From Verrucomicrobiota bacterium (lineage in GTDB: Bacteria > Verrucomicrobiota > Verrucomicrobiia > Opitutales > Opitutaceae), in contig JAEZDN010000022.1 of the NCBI GenBank assembly GCA_023433275.1, positions 1 through 64,000 of the forward strand: a stretch of 64,000 nt of DNA. The letters are read 5' to 3'. Shown in pieces: positions 1 to 10,209 of the stretch. The translations under genes were made by a program, and so were the position numbers. Within the stretch, counting starts at the first letter, position 1; each line of letters begins with the position of its first letter. The notes beneath the pieces were generated by a model that made no database searches, was not told the DNA's origin, and was given only the letters and a program-made list of their open reading frames with translations.

Positions 1-645
1 CTTGGATCCTTCGCTTCGCTCAGGATGACAGTGGGAGAGGTTTGGGTATTTCCAATATGGAGGCGGCTCACACGCTAGAACTCGTTCAGTTCATCAGCAC
101 CCGCACACAGGATCCAAGGAAAAGGACGGACGCGCGCCGACCGCCTGGATCCTTCGGTTCACTCAGCAGAAATGATGCAGTTGGATGTAGGGGCGCGGCT
201 CGACCGCGCCCTTTTCTCGCCGGGCGAACCGAGGGCGTGGACGAGCCTCGCCCCTACAATGGAACCGTTCGACCGTGGAGAGCAACCGCCGAGCGAATTG
301 CCAAGTGAGCGGAGATGAACGCTGGAGAGTACAAAATATACCCGCCACCGTCATCCTGAGCAGAGCGAAGGATCCAAGGGAAAGGACGGACGCGCGCTGA
401 CCGCTTGGATCCTTCACTCCGTTCAGGATGACGGTGAGAGAGGTTTGGGTATTTCCAATATGGTGGCGGCTCACCAGCTAGAACTCGTTCAGTTCATCAG
501 CACCCGCGCACAGGATCCAAGGGAAAGGACGGACGCGCGCCGACCCCTTGGATCCTTCGCTTCGCTCAGGATGACGGCGGGAGAGGTCTTGGGTATTTCC
601 AATATGGAGGCGGCTCACCGGCTCAAAACCTGCCCGGTTCACCCT
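1..645. repeat. Composite intergenic repeat mosaic
   Basis: No gene is supported here. The stretch is built from repeated blocks. A word of the type CCTGAGC-N-GCGAAGGATCCAAGG (family A) occurs in both orientations near 1-30, 107-120, 354-380, 408-432, 511-527 and 548-573. A block reading GGTATTTCCAATATGG followed by GGCGGCTCAC recurs at about 46, 448 and 593. A family B palindrome, whose arms begin GTAGGGGCGCGGCTCG and end GCCCCTAC, spans about 188-260. The whole 140-380 part is recognisably the same composite found again at about 20466-20695. The short open frames across it are repeat translations and not credible genes. Confidence 0.8.
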
Positions 646-3600
646 TTACGGGATCCGCAGCTGCATGCCGATCCGCAGCGTGCTGCTGCCCTGCAGGACG
701 TCCCGGTTGGCTTGGAAAATCTCCTGCCAGCGCGACGGCGTTCCATAGTAGCGCAGGCTGATGCGTGACAGGGAATCGCCCTCCACCACCGTGTGCATTC
801 GCGCTTCCGCCGCCGGGGCGGGCGCAGGACGGGTCGACACGGTCCCACCCGAGGCAATCGTCGCCGCCGGCGTACCGAGTCGGGCGGCCGCGGCGATCTG
901 GTCGAGAGTGCCCTGAGCTTGGTTAAGTCGTGCAGCGAGGGCCCCGTTTTCCGTTCGCAGCTGGGCGATGGTTGCGACGCGCTCGCGCTCCTGCGCCGCA
1001 TACGATTCCGCCAGACGAGCCTGGCCCGCGCGCGCCGCCTCCACCTCACGCCTCAGCTGGGCCATCTGCGCCGTCAGCGCATCCACGTTTTGCTGCCCGC
1101 CGCGCTCCGCCTCGGCCTTCTGCTGCTCCGCCGCCCGCACCGCCTGCGTGAGCCGCGCAATGTCAGCCCGATAGGAATCGACCAACCGGCGCATATCCTC
1201 GCGTTCGACTTCGAGCCGCTCGTTGAGCTGCGTGAGTTCGGCGACGGATTGCGTGTGGCTTTCGTCGGCGCGTTCAGCCGCGGCCACCCGCGCCTGCAAC
1301 GCCCCCAGATCCGCCGCGGCCTTCTCCGCCGCCTGGCGGCTCGCGGTCAATTGCTGCGTCAGCTCGGCATTGACCTTTTGCAAATCATCCTGGTCCCGCT
1401 GCAGGGCCAGCAGCTGGCCACCCACGGCTTCCAGGCGTTCCTGCAGCGCAGCCTTCTCATCGCTCAGACCGGGCAGCACCGTCGCAACCTTCCGCGCGTC
1501 GGCCAGCTCGGACCGCAACGTATCCCGCTCGGCCGCCACCGCGCGCAACTCCCCGGCCTGCTGCTGGACCTGGCGGCGCAACTCCTCGCTGCCCGTCGTC
1601 AACTCGCGGATTCGCGCCTCCAGCCCCGCCGTCTCATCGCGGACCGCGGAGGTCTCGCTTTCCTTGGCCGACAACAACGCCCGGTTGGCCTCGGTCAGCG
1701 AGCGGTTGGTCTCCCGCGTGCGCTGGAGCTGTCCGGCCAGGGTGGTGATCTCACGCGCCGCTCCGGCCCGTTCTTCCTCCACCTGCGTCTCCAATTGCTT
1801 CAGCCGCGCATTGAGCGTGCTGATTTCCATCTGGTAGGCGTCGGGGCTGGCCGCGCTCACCGCCTGCGACTGCGCGGCGAGCGCGGCGGCGGCGGTCTTC
1901 TGTGCATTCTCGAGATCCTGCTCCAGCTTTTGGTTTTCCGCGGTGAGCTCGGCCACGGTCGCGGTCAGCTTCTCCACCACGCGATTCGCCTCGTCCAGTT
2001 CCGCCTTGCTGCGACCGGCCTCGTCCGCACCGCGGGTGCGCACGGTCAAGGCATCGCCCAGCTGTTTCTCCAACGCGGCGACCCGTTCCTCCGCCAGCGC
2101 CAGTTCGCGACGGCTTTCCGCCAGCTGCGTGGAAAGTCGCTCGTTCTCGCGGCCCAGCTGCGGGTCGGGCGCTCGCGAGGCCGCGCGGGCGACCTCCTCC
2201 TTGAGCTTTGCGTTTTCATTCCGCAACCCGTCGAGCTCGGTCAGGCTTTGCCGGGCCTGGACCAATTCCTCACGCAGGGCCGCGCTGCCGGACACGCTGC
2301 GCGCCGCCGCGCTGAGATCCGCCTCCAACCGTTGGTTGACCGCGGTCAGCTCCGCCGTCGCCTGGCTGCTCTTCTCCAGCGTCTGGTTTGCTTCGGCCAG
2401 CTGTCGGCGGAGGTCCTCGGCCACTCCGGCCGCGGACTGCGCCGCTGTCAGTTGCCCCTGCAGGTCGGCATTGGCCGCGGTGAGGGTCTCGGTGCGGCGG
2501 CGCGCATCGGCGAGCGCGGCCTGAAGTTGCTCGAGCTCGGGGCCGGCTTGGCTTCCCTTGGTCCGCGCCGCCGCGATCTCGCGTTCGAGATCCGCCACCC
2601 TGGTCCGCAACTGCGCATTACCCTCCCGTTCCGTGGCGAGCCGGGCACCGGTATCGCGATTGTCGCGGACCAGCATTTCCGCCCGGGCCTGGCTTTCGGT
2701 GAGTTGTTGTTTCAGGGCGGCGAGTTCGGCGGCGGACACCCTGCCCTCCGCGACGCCACGAAGCTCCTCTTGCGTCTGGGCCAGCCGGTCATTCAGCGTC
2801 TTGTTTTCCGCGGTCAGCCGGGTGACGTCCTGCGCGTGGCGGGCCAGCGCCGCGTCCCGCTCGGCCAGGGTTTCCTTCAATCCCTCAACCTGCCGCCGGA
2901 TCTCCGCCGTGCCCTCGGTGGCGGCGCGATTTCCGGACGACGCTTCGGCGAGCCGAGACTCGAGCGCGGCGGCCGTTTTCTCGAGGGCAGACTTCTCATT
3001 CTGCAAGGTGGACAACTGCTGGCGAAGCGCTGCCGCCTCCTGCTGGGCTTGCGCCAGCTTCGCCGCGGAATCGTCATTCGCGGGGCGGGCGGGCCTCCGC
3101 TCCAACTCCGCGATCCGACCAGCCAGCCGCTCGTTGTCGGCCTGGAGCCGCGCGGCTTCGGCCGTGGCCGCCTCGAGCCGCGTGTTCAATTGCGTGACAT
3201 CCGGCGCCGACGCGTCGGTCGATCCAGCGGAGGGCCGCGAGGCGTTGCGCAGCTGCCGGTTGAGCGCGAGCAGTTCGCGGGTCGCCCGCTTCACCTCATC
3301 GTTCAATCGTGCGTTGTCGCGTTGCAGCGCCGCGACGACACTGCTCTGGGCGCCGTCCGCCGCCTGGGCGTCGGCAGCCCCGGGACCGGGCTGCGCGGCG
3401 GCGAGCGCCTCGCGTTCCTGCTGGAGACGCTGGTTCACTGCCGAGAGCTCGGTGTTCGCCGCCTGCAATTGTTTCAAGGCGGCCGCCGCCTCATCGAGCC
3501 GGCTCGTCAGGGCCGCGATCTGGGTCTCGTAACGGGAAGCTTCGACGGTGGGCGCCGCTGGCGCGCTTGCGGCGGGGGCACTCCGGGCGGCCGCCAGGTC

Positions 3601-4809
3601 GCGCTCGGCATCACGAACCTGCGCGGTCAGCAGCGCGATCTGCCGTTCGCTGGTCTCCTTGTCCGCGGTCAGTGCCTGCACCTGCTCGGCCAGGCGCCCG
3701 CTTTGGGCGCGCAACTGGTCCACCAGCGTGCTCGAGCCGCCGGCGCGAGAGAGCTCGTCGGCGAGGCGCGCGTTGTCGACTTCGAGCCGCTGATTGGCCT
3801 CGGCGAGCCGGGCGTTCGCGTCGCGCGCCTGCGCAAGCGCGTTGGAAAGTTCGGTCATCCGCGCCACGTCCGGGCCGGCATTTGGGGGCGGGTTCGAAAC
3901 CCCGGCCGCGGGCATAGCGGCGGGACTCACGGCAACGCGGGTGGCGCCGGCCTGGACCGCCGCATTCAACTGCTCGGGGGTGAGCGTGCGCGCCAGGGCA
4001 TCGCGCGCCTCGGCACTGGCCCCGCCTTGCACGGCGCGGCTCAGCCAGACGTAAGCCTGCACCGGATCGCGCGGCAGGCCCTCACGACCCTCGGCCAGCG
4101 CCAGCCCGTAGTTGACTTGGGCCGGCGTGAAACCCTGCTCGGCGGCCGCGCGATATAGGGCGGCGGCGGCGGCCGCATCCCGCGACACGCCCCGCCCTTC
4201 CTCGAGCAGAAGCGCGTAATTGTATTGGGCGCGCGCGTAGCCGCGCTCCGCGGCCTGTCGATACCAGCGGGCGGCGAGCGCATCGTCCTTCTTCACGCCA
4301 CGTCCGGTCTCGTACACCAGGCCGAGATTGAATTGCGCCTCCACCAGGCCGTTTTCCGCCGCCTGTTTGTACCAAAGGTTGGCCTCGAAAAGATCCTGGG
4401 CGATGCCGCGGCCGGACGCGTACATGTTGCCCACGTTAAACTGGGCCGGCGCGAAGCCCTGCTCCGCGGACATGAGATAGAACTTGAACGCCTGGCGCTC
4501 ATCCACGGCGACGCCGCGGCCCAGCTCGTGGGCCAGACCAAGGTTGAACTGAGCCGGCGCGTAGCCCTTCTCCCCCGCCTGGCGATACCACTTCAGCGCC
4601 TCCGCAAAATCGCGCGACGCTCCCAGCAGTCCGTTCGTGTACGCATTCCCCAGCGCGTTTTGCGCCTCGAGATCACCCTGGCCGGCCCGGGTGCGCAGCG
4701 TGCTCAAATCCGGAGCGTTCTGGGCCCAACCGGCCACCACCAAAGTCAGCGCGCAAACCAGCAGCTTGACTGATGGAATATGCCTAGTTGACCGGGCGAA
4801 AATGCGCAC
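646..4809 (-). CDS. Secreted Sel1-repeat / long coiled-coil / LysM protein
   Basis: This 1387-residue protein starts at a GTG. It opens with a signal-peptide-like segment (residues about 1-30, hydrophobic core LLVCALTLVVAGWA), so it is probably exported. Residues about 44-285 hold six Sel1-type TPR repeats of about 36 residues (AQFNLGLAHELGRG, AQFNVGNMYASGRG, AQFNLGLVYETGRG and so on). Roughly residues 315-1300 are almost uninterrupted Ala/Glu/Gln/Arg/Leu-rich heptads, that is, a very long coiled coil. The last 50 residues are a LysM peptidoglycan-binding module (HTVVEGDSLSRISLRYYG, ending RIGMQLRIP). The order suggests a cell-wall-anchored scaffold or spacer with a protein-binding head. The exact role is unknown. 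The start is 3 nt downstream of the stop of the upstream gene, suggesting co-transcription. The large open frame on the opposite strand is a composition artefact. Confidence 0.85.
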   Translation of the reverse strand: MRIFARSTRHIPSVKLLVCALTLVVAGWAQNAPDLSTLRTRAGQGDLEAQNALGNAYTNGLLGASRDFAEALKWYRQAGEKGYAPAQFNLGLAHELGRGVAVDERQAFKFYLMSAEQGFAPAQFNVGNMYASGRGIAQDLFEANLWYKQAAENGLVEAQFNLGLVYETGRGVKKDDALAARWYRQAAERGYARAQYNYALLLEEGRGVSRDAAAAAALYRAAAEQGFTPAQVNYGLALAEGREGLPRDPVQAYVWLSRAVQGGASAEARDALARTLTPEQLNAAVQAGATRVAVSPAAMPAAGVSNPPPNAGPDVARMTELSNALAQARDANARLAEANQRLEVDNARLADELSRAGGSSTLVDQLRAQSGRLAEQVQALTADKETSERQIALLTAQVRDAERDLAAARSAPAASAPAAPTVEASRYETQIAALTSRLDEAAAALKQLQAANTELSAVNQRLQQEREALAAAQPGPGAADAQAADGAQSSVVAALQRDNARLNDEVKRATRELLALNRQLRNASRPSAGSTDASAPDVTQLNTRLEAATAEAARLQADNERLAGRIAELERRPARPANDDSAAKLAQAQQEAAALRQQLSTLQNEKSALEKTAAALESRLAEASSGNRAATEGTAEIRRQVEGLKETLAERDAALARHAQDVTRLTAENKTLNDRLAQTQEELRGVAEGRVSAAELAALKQQLTESQARAEMLVRDNRDTGARLATEREGNAQLRTRVADLEREIAAARTKGSQAGPELEQLQAALADARRRTETLTAANADLQGQLTAAQSAAGVAEDLRRQLAEANQTLEKSSQATAELTAVNQRLEADLSAAARSVSGSAALREELVQARQSLTELDGLRNENAKLKEEVARAASRAPDPQLGRENERLSTQLAESRRELALAEERVAALEKQLGDALTVRTRGADEAGRSKAELDEANRVVEKLTATVAELTAENQKLEQDLENAQKTAAAALAAQSQAVSAASPDAYQMEISTLNARLKQLETQVEEERAGAAREITTLAGQLQRTRETNRSLTEANRALLSAKESETSAVRDETAGLEARIRELTTGSEELRRQVQQQAGELRAVAAERDTLRSELADARKVATVLPGLSDEKAALQERLEAVGGQLLALQRDQDDLQKVNAELTQQLTASRQAAEKAAADLGALQARVAAAERADESHTQSVAELTQLNERLEVEREDMRRLVDSYRADIARLTQAVRAAEQQKAEAERGGQQNVDALTAQMAQLRREVEAARAGQARLAESYAAQERERVATIAQLRTENGALAARLNQAQGTLDQIAAAARLGTPAATIASGGTVSTRPAPAPAAEARMHTVVEGDSLSRISLRYYGTPSRWQEIFQANRDVLQGSSTLRIGMQLRIP

Positions 4810-4812
4810 GAC

Positions 4813-6303
4813 TCAACTTAAGGGTAAAACCCTACAAGGGAGCAAGGCTGCATCGGTCATGCCGTGGATGATTTTCTTGTCCGGCGGGCAGAAAGTCGCG
4901 AGCGCACCCGAGAGCCGGGCCTGGCCGCCGACAACGAAGTAGTAGGGGCACAGTCGCAACCGCCCGGCTTCGTCCCGCACCGTCACGCGGCCCGCGTCAT
5001 CCACGCGATACAAGGGATGCTGGACGCGCTTCGGCTTTCGATACTCCTGCAAAAGATGGAGGTTGGTCGGAGCCAGGCGCAGGGCCTGATCGATGCCCTG
5101 CAGCCATTCGTCGCGCGAGCAATCGCTGCCGAGCAGGACGCTGCGCGCGCCCCACGCGGTTTCGTGAAAGCCGCTGATCTTGATGATCAGGTCGCGTTCC
5201 TTCTGCGAGGCGGTCGCCAGGTCGCGCCAATCATTGGGCAACCGGCCCCCGATGACCGGTCCGTCGAGCACCGCCCCGGGCGGCAACGGCGCCGGATCCA
5301 TGATCCAGGAGCGAGGGATGAGCTTGTGCAGCAGCTTGAGCGACCGGCCGCTGATGGATTCCGTCCAGTATTCCCGAAGCAGATGGTGATGGAAAAGCGC
5401 CAGGGCGAGTTTCTCCTCCTGAAAATGCCGCATCGGCGGGGCCACGGCGACCGCGCCGCTTTGCCAGGCCTCGAGGATCTCGGCCCCCACTCGCACGTTG
5501 GCCCAGTCGAACAACTCGAAGAACCGGTAGATGATGTCGATTTTCTCCGGCGTCCCCTCCACATCGAAAAACAGTTCGCCGCCGAGCGGAAAGACATCTT
5601 CCGGGCGCATGCAGAAAACCCGCCGGCCACGACGCTGCTGTTGCTCGGCCAGCCAGTGCATCTCCGGCCGGTAGGTCGCCGCCTCGTCGCTGACCAGGAT
5701 GGCGATCAGCGGATTGCGTTGGTCGGGCCGCAAGCCGGCAAGGGACTGATGGAAATTTTCCACCATCGCATCCCCCGCCCCAAGAATGCCGGCTTCTCCT
5801 TCGGGACGCGCGGCGGAGGCGTCGCCCGACCCAACGCCGGGAGCGTTGGTTTCGGGCGCGGTGCCGCCGCTGGCGGGAGAATAAAGTCGGTTGAGGAAGG
5901 CCGTGAGCCCGATGCCGCCCGGCACGGAATCCAACTCGGTCAGCGCGAAGCCGTCATCCGTCAGCAGCAAGTCCGGACGCAGCACAGAGGGAAAGGCGCC
6001 GCGATTTTTCGGGTCGCGCGCGTGGCTGACCAGGCCGGCGGGTTTCCCGCGGTCGAGATAGTCGGCAACCCAGGGCGCCAGCAGCGGCTTGTTGCGGAGC
6101 AGATTGCGGCCGGCCACGGATCGCAGGTAGAGCGTTTCCAACGCCTGGTGAAACTCCAGGCACGCCGCACCGATTTGTTCCAACTCCTGCACCTGGTCAG
6201 GCGTCAGCGGCCACGCTTGCGGGGAAAGTTGCCAGGACTTGTCCTCGAACAGCGGCTGGCCCGCCAGCGCGGTCTTGATCTGTTCGTGCGTCAGGTCGGG
6301 CAT
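4813..6303 (-). CDS. Conserved protein of unknown function, possibly ATP-grasp-like
   Basis: This 496-residue protein is soluble, with no signal peptide or membrane span. I do not recognise the family with certainty. The segments LLLTDDGFALTELDSVPGG (about 112-130) and a C-terminal LIIKISGFHETAWGARSVL recall circularly permuted ATP-grasp or glutathionylspermidine-synthetase-like ligases, but that is a weak impression. Residues about 141-180 are a Gly/Ala/Pro/Glu-rich stretch with low conservation character. At DNA level it carries an imperfect palindrome (5823-5858), so part of this loop looks like an in-frame repeat insertion. The gene lies between prfB and the Sel1/LysM gene, 3 nt upstream of the latter's start, and a family C repeat separates it from prfB. 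Confidence 0.75.
   Translation of the reverse strand: MPDLTHEQIKTALAGQPLFEDKSWQLSPQAWPLTPDQVQELEQIGAACLEFHQALETLYLRSVAGRNLLRNKPLLAPWVADYLDRGKPAGLVSHARDPKNRGAFPSVLRPDLLLTDDGFALTELDSVPGGIGLTAFLNRLYSPASGGTAPETNAPGVGSGDASAARPEGEAGILGAGDAMVENFHQSLAGLRPDQRNPLIAILVSDEAATYRPEMHWLAEQQQRRGRRVFCMRPEDVFPLGGELFFDVEGTPEKIDIIYRFFELFDWANVRVGAEILEAWQSGAVAVAPPMRHFQEEKLALALFHHHLLREYWTESISGRSLKLLHKLIPRSWIMDPAPLPPGAVLDGPVIGGRLPNDWRDLATASQKERDLIIKISGFHETAWGARSVLLGSDCSRDEWLQGIDQALRLAPTNLHLLQEYRKPKRVQHPLYRVDDAGRVTVRDEAGRLRLCPYYFVVGGQARLSGALATFCPPDKKIIHGMTDAALLPCRVLPLS
5823..5858. repeat. Palindrome lying in frame inside the 4813-6303 gene
   Basis: Left arm CGCCCGACCCAACGC and right arm GCGTTGGTTTCGGGCG pair almost perfectly around a 5-nt CGGGA loop. 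The word CCGGGAGCGTTGG (reverse complement CCAACGCTCCCGG) also occurs at about 26083-26095, again inside a coding region. The reading frame of the host gene passes through without a stop. Confidence 0.65.
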
Positions 6304-6320
6304 GGAGGGGAGCGGCCAGC

Positions 6321-6413
6321 AATCAGCCCTCAGCTTTCAGCAAAGGCAAGCGGGGCGCCGTTACAGTGGCCATCTGGATTGGCTGACCGCTGACAGCTGA
6401 GCGCTGAAAGCTC
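6321..6413. repeat. Family C inverted repeat between two co-directional genes
   Basis: Quasi-tandem CAG/CTGA words: CAGCTTTCAGC at 6331-6341 pairs with GCTGAAAGCT at 6403-6412, and GCTGACCGCTGACAGCTGA precedes the right arm. It fills the gap between the prfB stop and the start at 6303. Related words occur at 36760-36795 and inside uvrA at 43188-43260. Confidence 0.75.
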
Positions 6414-6414
6414 T

Positions 6415-7558
<1,144 letters not shown>

Positions 7559-7611
7559 GGACGGTCCCACGCTTGGCACGCGGGGCGGCCGCGCAAGAGG
7601 AAAGTCGGCAC

Positions 7612-7636
7612 AAAAAAGCCGCCCGCGATGGGCGGC
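7612..7636 (-). terminator. Rho-independent terminator after the small membrane-protein gene
   Basis: On the minus strand GCCGCCC-ATCGC-GGGCGGC forms a 7-bp stem followed by TTTTTT. It lies 20 nt past the stop at 7659 and ahead of the prfB start at 7558, so it separates prfB from the genes upstream. Confidence 0.85.
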
Positions 7637-7658
7637 TCGAAAAGGGATCAACCGGGGG

Positions 7659-8060
7659 CTAGTTGAACGTGCCGGCGAACCACTTCTGGAAGTGCTCGCC
7701 GACCAGCGGGAGCGGCTTCTGCTGGCCGTTGATCGCGGAGATGAGGCCCATGACCCAGAACACGAAAAAGCCGAGCCAGAGCACGGGCGCGATGACGAGC
7801 AGCGTCATGTTCAAGATCGGCACAAAGCCGATGATCATCATCGCCACCCAGGCGACGATGCTGGCCACCAGCAAACCCAGCGACTGGCGCAGGTGATACG
7901 CGCCGAGGGCGGTCTTCTTGCCGTTGTGAATCAGGATCGCGATCACGATACCGACGCCCATGAGGATCGGGGTGACGTAGGCCAGGATGGCAACAGTGCG
8001 ATCCTCGGTGATGGCGGGGACGGCGGCCGGAGTGACGGGAGGGGGTGCGGAGTCAGACAT
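7659..8060 (-). CDS. Small DUF4870-like membrane protein
   Basis: This 133-residue protein has a Pro/Ala-rich N-terminal tail (MSDSAPPPVTPAAVPAITED) and about three membrane segments (near 28-46, 62-84 and 88-114). The central LGAYHLRQSLGLLV and the small size fit the DUF4870/Tic20-like family of inner-membrane proteins, whose function is unknown. I chose the ATG at 8060 because residues upstream of it have no membrane-protein character. A terminator follows directly, so it is probably a single gene. Confidence 0.75.
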   Translation of the reverse strand: MSDSAPPPVTPAAVPAITEDRTVAILAYVTPILMGVGIVIAILIHNGKKTALGAYHLRQSLGLLVASIVAWVAMMIIGFVPILNMTLLVIAPVLWLGFFVFWVMGLISAINGQQKPLPLVGEHFQKWFAGTFN

Positions 8061-8161
8061 AGGATTGGGGTTGTGTGGTGGTGACCAACTGCCGGCCACG
8101 GCGCGGACCATGGAGAGCTTCGGACGCCGCGTCAACGCCCCACCCCGATCATCGGCTGTCT

Positions 8162-9097
8162 TCAGGCTCTCAACGTACCTGCGGCTTTTTCCGCCAGGAA
8201 CGATGCATAGGTCCTGCGGACACCCTCGTGGACACCGACGCGCGCCCGCCATCCGAGCGCGGCCAGACGCGACACATCCATCAGCTTCCGCGGCGTGCCG
8301 TCGGGCTTGGTGGTGTCCCAGACGATCTTGCCCTGGAAGCCGACAACCTCCGCCACGACCTCGGTCAGCTCCCTGATCGTCACATCCGTGCCAGTGCCGA
8401 TGTTGATCAGGTCCGGCGGATTTTCCTGCCGGAGCAGGAAGGCGCAGGCGTCGGCGAGCTCGTCGACATGCAGGAACTCACGCCGCGGTGAACCCGTGCC
8501 CCACGCGACCACCTCGGCGCGGCCGGCTTCCCTCGCCTCGTGAAATTTGCGGATCAACGCCGGCAACACGTGGGAATTCTGAAGGTGATAATTGTCGCCC
8601 GGGCCGTAGAGATTCGTGGGCATGCCGGAGTGATAGAGCACGCCGTGCTGCTTGCGGTAATACTCGCACAGCTTGAGGCCCGCGATCTTGGCAATGGCGT
8701 AGGCCTCGTTGGTGGGCTCGAGCGGGCCGGAGAGCAGGCAGCTCTCGGGCATCGGCTGCGGCGCGAGTTTCGGATAGATGCATGAACTGCCCAGGAAAAG
8801 AAAGCGCTTCACGCCGCTTTGGAAGGCGCCGTGGATCGTGTTCGTGGCAATGACCAGGTTGTCGTAGGCGAAATCCGCGGGATAGGTGTTGTTCGCGTGA
8901 ATGCCGCCCACCTTGGCGGCGGCCATGATCACGACGTCCGGCTTCTCCGCCGCGTAGAACGACGCCACTGCGGCCTGGCTGGTCAGGTCGAGTTCCTTGC
9001 GGGTGCGGAGCAACAGCGTCACCCCGGGCTCGGCTTGGAACCGACGCACGAGCGCGCCGCCGACCATGCCGTTGTGACCTGCGATGAAAAGTTTCAT
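8162..9097 (-). CDS. fcl: GDP-L-fucose synthase
   Basis: This 311-residue NADP-dependent epimerase/reductase belongs to the SDR family. It converts GDP-4-keto-6-deoxy-mannose to GDP-L-fucose. The Rossmann motif is GHNGMVGG (residues 7-14), and the catalytic triad is visible as SSCIYP (Ser104/105), Tyr133 and Lys137 in NEAYAIAK. Length is normal for the family. It sits directly downstream of gmd, which makes its substrate, with a 95-nt gap filled by a family D repeat. Together they would supply fucose for the surface polysaccharide made by the neighbouring locus. Confidence 0.96.
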   Translation of the reverse strand: MKLFIAGHNGMVGGALVRRFQAEPGVTLLLRTRKELDLTSQAAVASFYAAEKPDVVIMAAAKVGGIHANNTYPADFAYDNLVIATNTIHGAFQSGVKRFLFLGSSCIYPKLAPQPMPESCLLSGPLEPTNEAYAIAKIAGLKLCEYYRKQHGVLYHSGMPTNLYGPGDNYHLQNSHVLPALIRKFHEAREAGRAEVVAWGTGSPRREFLHVDELADACAFLLRQENPPDLINIGTGTDVTIRELTEVVAEVVGFQGKIVWDTTKPDGTPRKLMDVSRLAALGWRARVGVHEGVRRTYASFLAEKAAGTLRA

Positions 9098-9107
9098 GTG
9101 TCAGTTG

Positions 9108-9189
9108 GAGTAGTGAGTAGCGGGTAGTGAGTAGAAGCAAATGTCCGACCTATCTCTTGCTCGCAACTCGCTGCCCCCTCCTCGCTACT
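9108..9189. repeat. Family D inverted repeat between fcl and gmd
   Basis: Quasi-tandem GTAGTGAGTAGCGGG words (9108-9134) face CTCGCAACTCGCT and CTCGCTAC words (9157-9189). The same family fills the pgk-gap gap at 60436-60533. It sits exactly between the two reading frames. Confidence 0.8.
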
Positions 9190-9192
9190 TCA

Positions 9193-10209
9193 TCAAGGTT
9201 TCGGCAGGCTGGCGATCTGGGCCTCGCGCTTGGCGAGTTCGAGGTCGGCCTCGGTCATGATCTTCACCAGTTCCTTGAAGCGCACCTTCGGCTCCCAGCC
9301 GAGTTGTTTCTTGGCCTTGGCGGGGTTGCCGATGAGCAGGTCGACTTCCGCGGGACGCTCGTAACGGGCGTCGTACTTCACGTACTTCTCCCAATCGAGG
9401 TCGAGCAGCGCGAAGGTTTCCTGGATGAACTCCTTCACCGTGTGGGTCTCGTTCGTCGCGACCACATAGTCGTCCGGGTTGTCCTGCTGGAGCATCACCC
9501 ACATCATCTCGACGTATTCCTTCGCGTAACCCCAGTCGCGCTTGGCGTCCAGGTTACCCATGTAGAGCGACTCCTGCAGGCCCAGCTTGATGCGCGTGGC
9601 GGCGCGGGTGATCTTGCGGGTGACGAACGTCTCGCCGCGGCGCGGGCTCTCGTGATTGAAGAGAATGCCGCTCGAGGCGTGAAGGTTGTAGCTCTCGCGA
9701 TAATTCACCGTCAGCCAGTGCGCGTACATCTTCGCGCAACCGTAGGGCGAGCGTGGCCAGAAGGACGTGGTCTCGACCTGCGGGACTTCCTGCACCTTGC
9801 CGAACATCTCCGAGGAGGACGCCTGGTAATAACGGCATTTCTTCACCAGCCCCGCCTCGCGAATCGCCTCGAGGATGCGCTGGGCGCCGAGGCCAACCAC
9901 ATCACCGGTGTATTCCGGGATGTCGAACGACACGCGCACGTGCGACTGGGCGCCGAGGTTGTAGATTTCGTCCGGTTGCAGCTCGTAGAGGAGCTTCACC
10001 ATCTGCACGGAATCGGCCAGGTCACCGTAGTGCAGGTGCAGCTTCACGCCGTTGACGTGCGGGTCGCGATAAAGGTGGTCGATGCGACTGGTGTTGAAGG
10101 TCGAGGCGCGGCGGATGATGCCATGGACCTCGTAGCCCTTGGCGAGCAGGTGCTCGGCCAGATAGGAACCGTCTTGTCCAGTGATGCCGGTGATCAGGGC
10201 TTTTTTCAT
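9193..10209 (-). CDS. gmd: GDP-mannose 4,6-dehydratase
   Basis: This 338-residue SDR enzyme dehydrates GDP-D-mannose to the 4-keto-6-deoxy sugar, the first committed step to GDP-fucose. The NADP-binding motif is GITGQDGSYLAE (8-19), the active-site segment is SSSEMFG (131-137), and the catalytic pair is Tyr156/Lys160 in SPYGCAK. The downstream neighbour is fcl, the next enzyme of the pathway. Length and motifs are typical. Confidence 0.97.
   Translation of the reverse strand: MKKALITGITGQDGSYLAEHLLAKGYEVHGIIRRASTFNTSRIDHLYRDPHVNGVKLHLHYGDLADSVQMVKLLYELQPDEIYNLGAQSHVRVSFDIPEYTGDVVGLGAQRILEAIREAGLVKKCRYYQASSSEMFGKVQEVPQVETTSFWPRSPYGCAKMYAHWLTVNYRESYNLHASSGILFNHESPRRGETFVTRKITRAATRIKLGLQESLYMGNLDAKRDWGYAKEYVEMMWVMLQQDNPDDYVVATNETHTVKEFIQETFALLDLDWEKYVKYDARYERPAEVDLLIGNPAKAKKQLGWEPKVRFKELVKIMTEADLELAKREAQIASLPKP

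Noticed and set aside
1..645. CRISPR array
   Set aside because: Repeats occur in both orientations with irregular spacing and variable length, and there are no Cas genes.
793..4158. Long plus-strand open frame of about 1121 codons opposite the Sel1/LysM gene
   Set aside because: It is antisense to a protein with clear domains. Arg/Leu/Gly-rich translation is a composition shadow of a G+C-rich coiled-coil gene.
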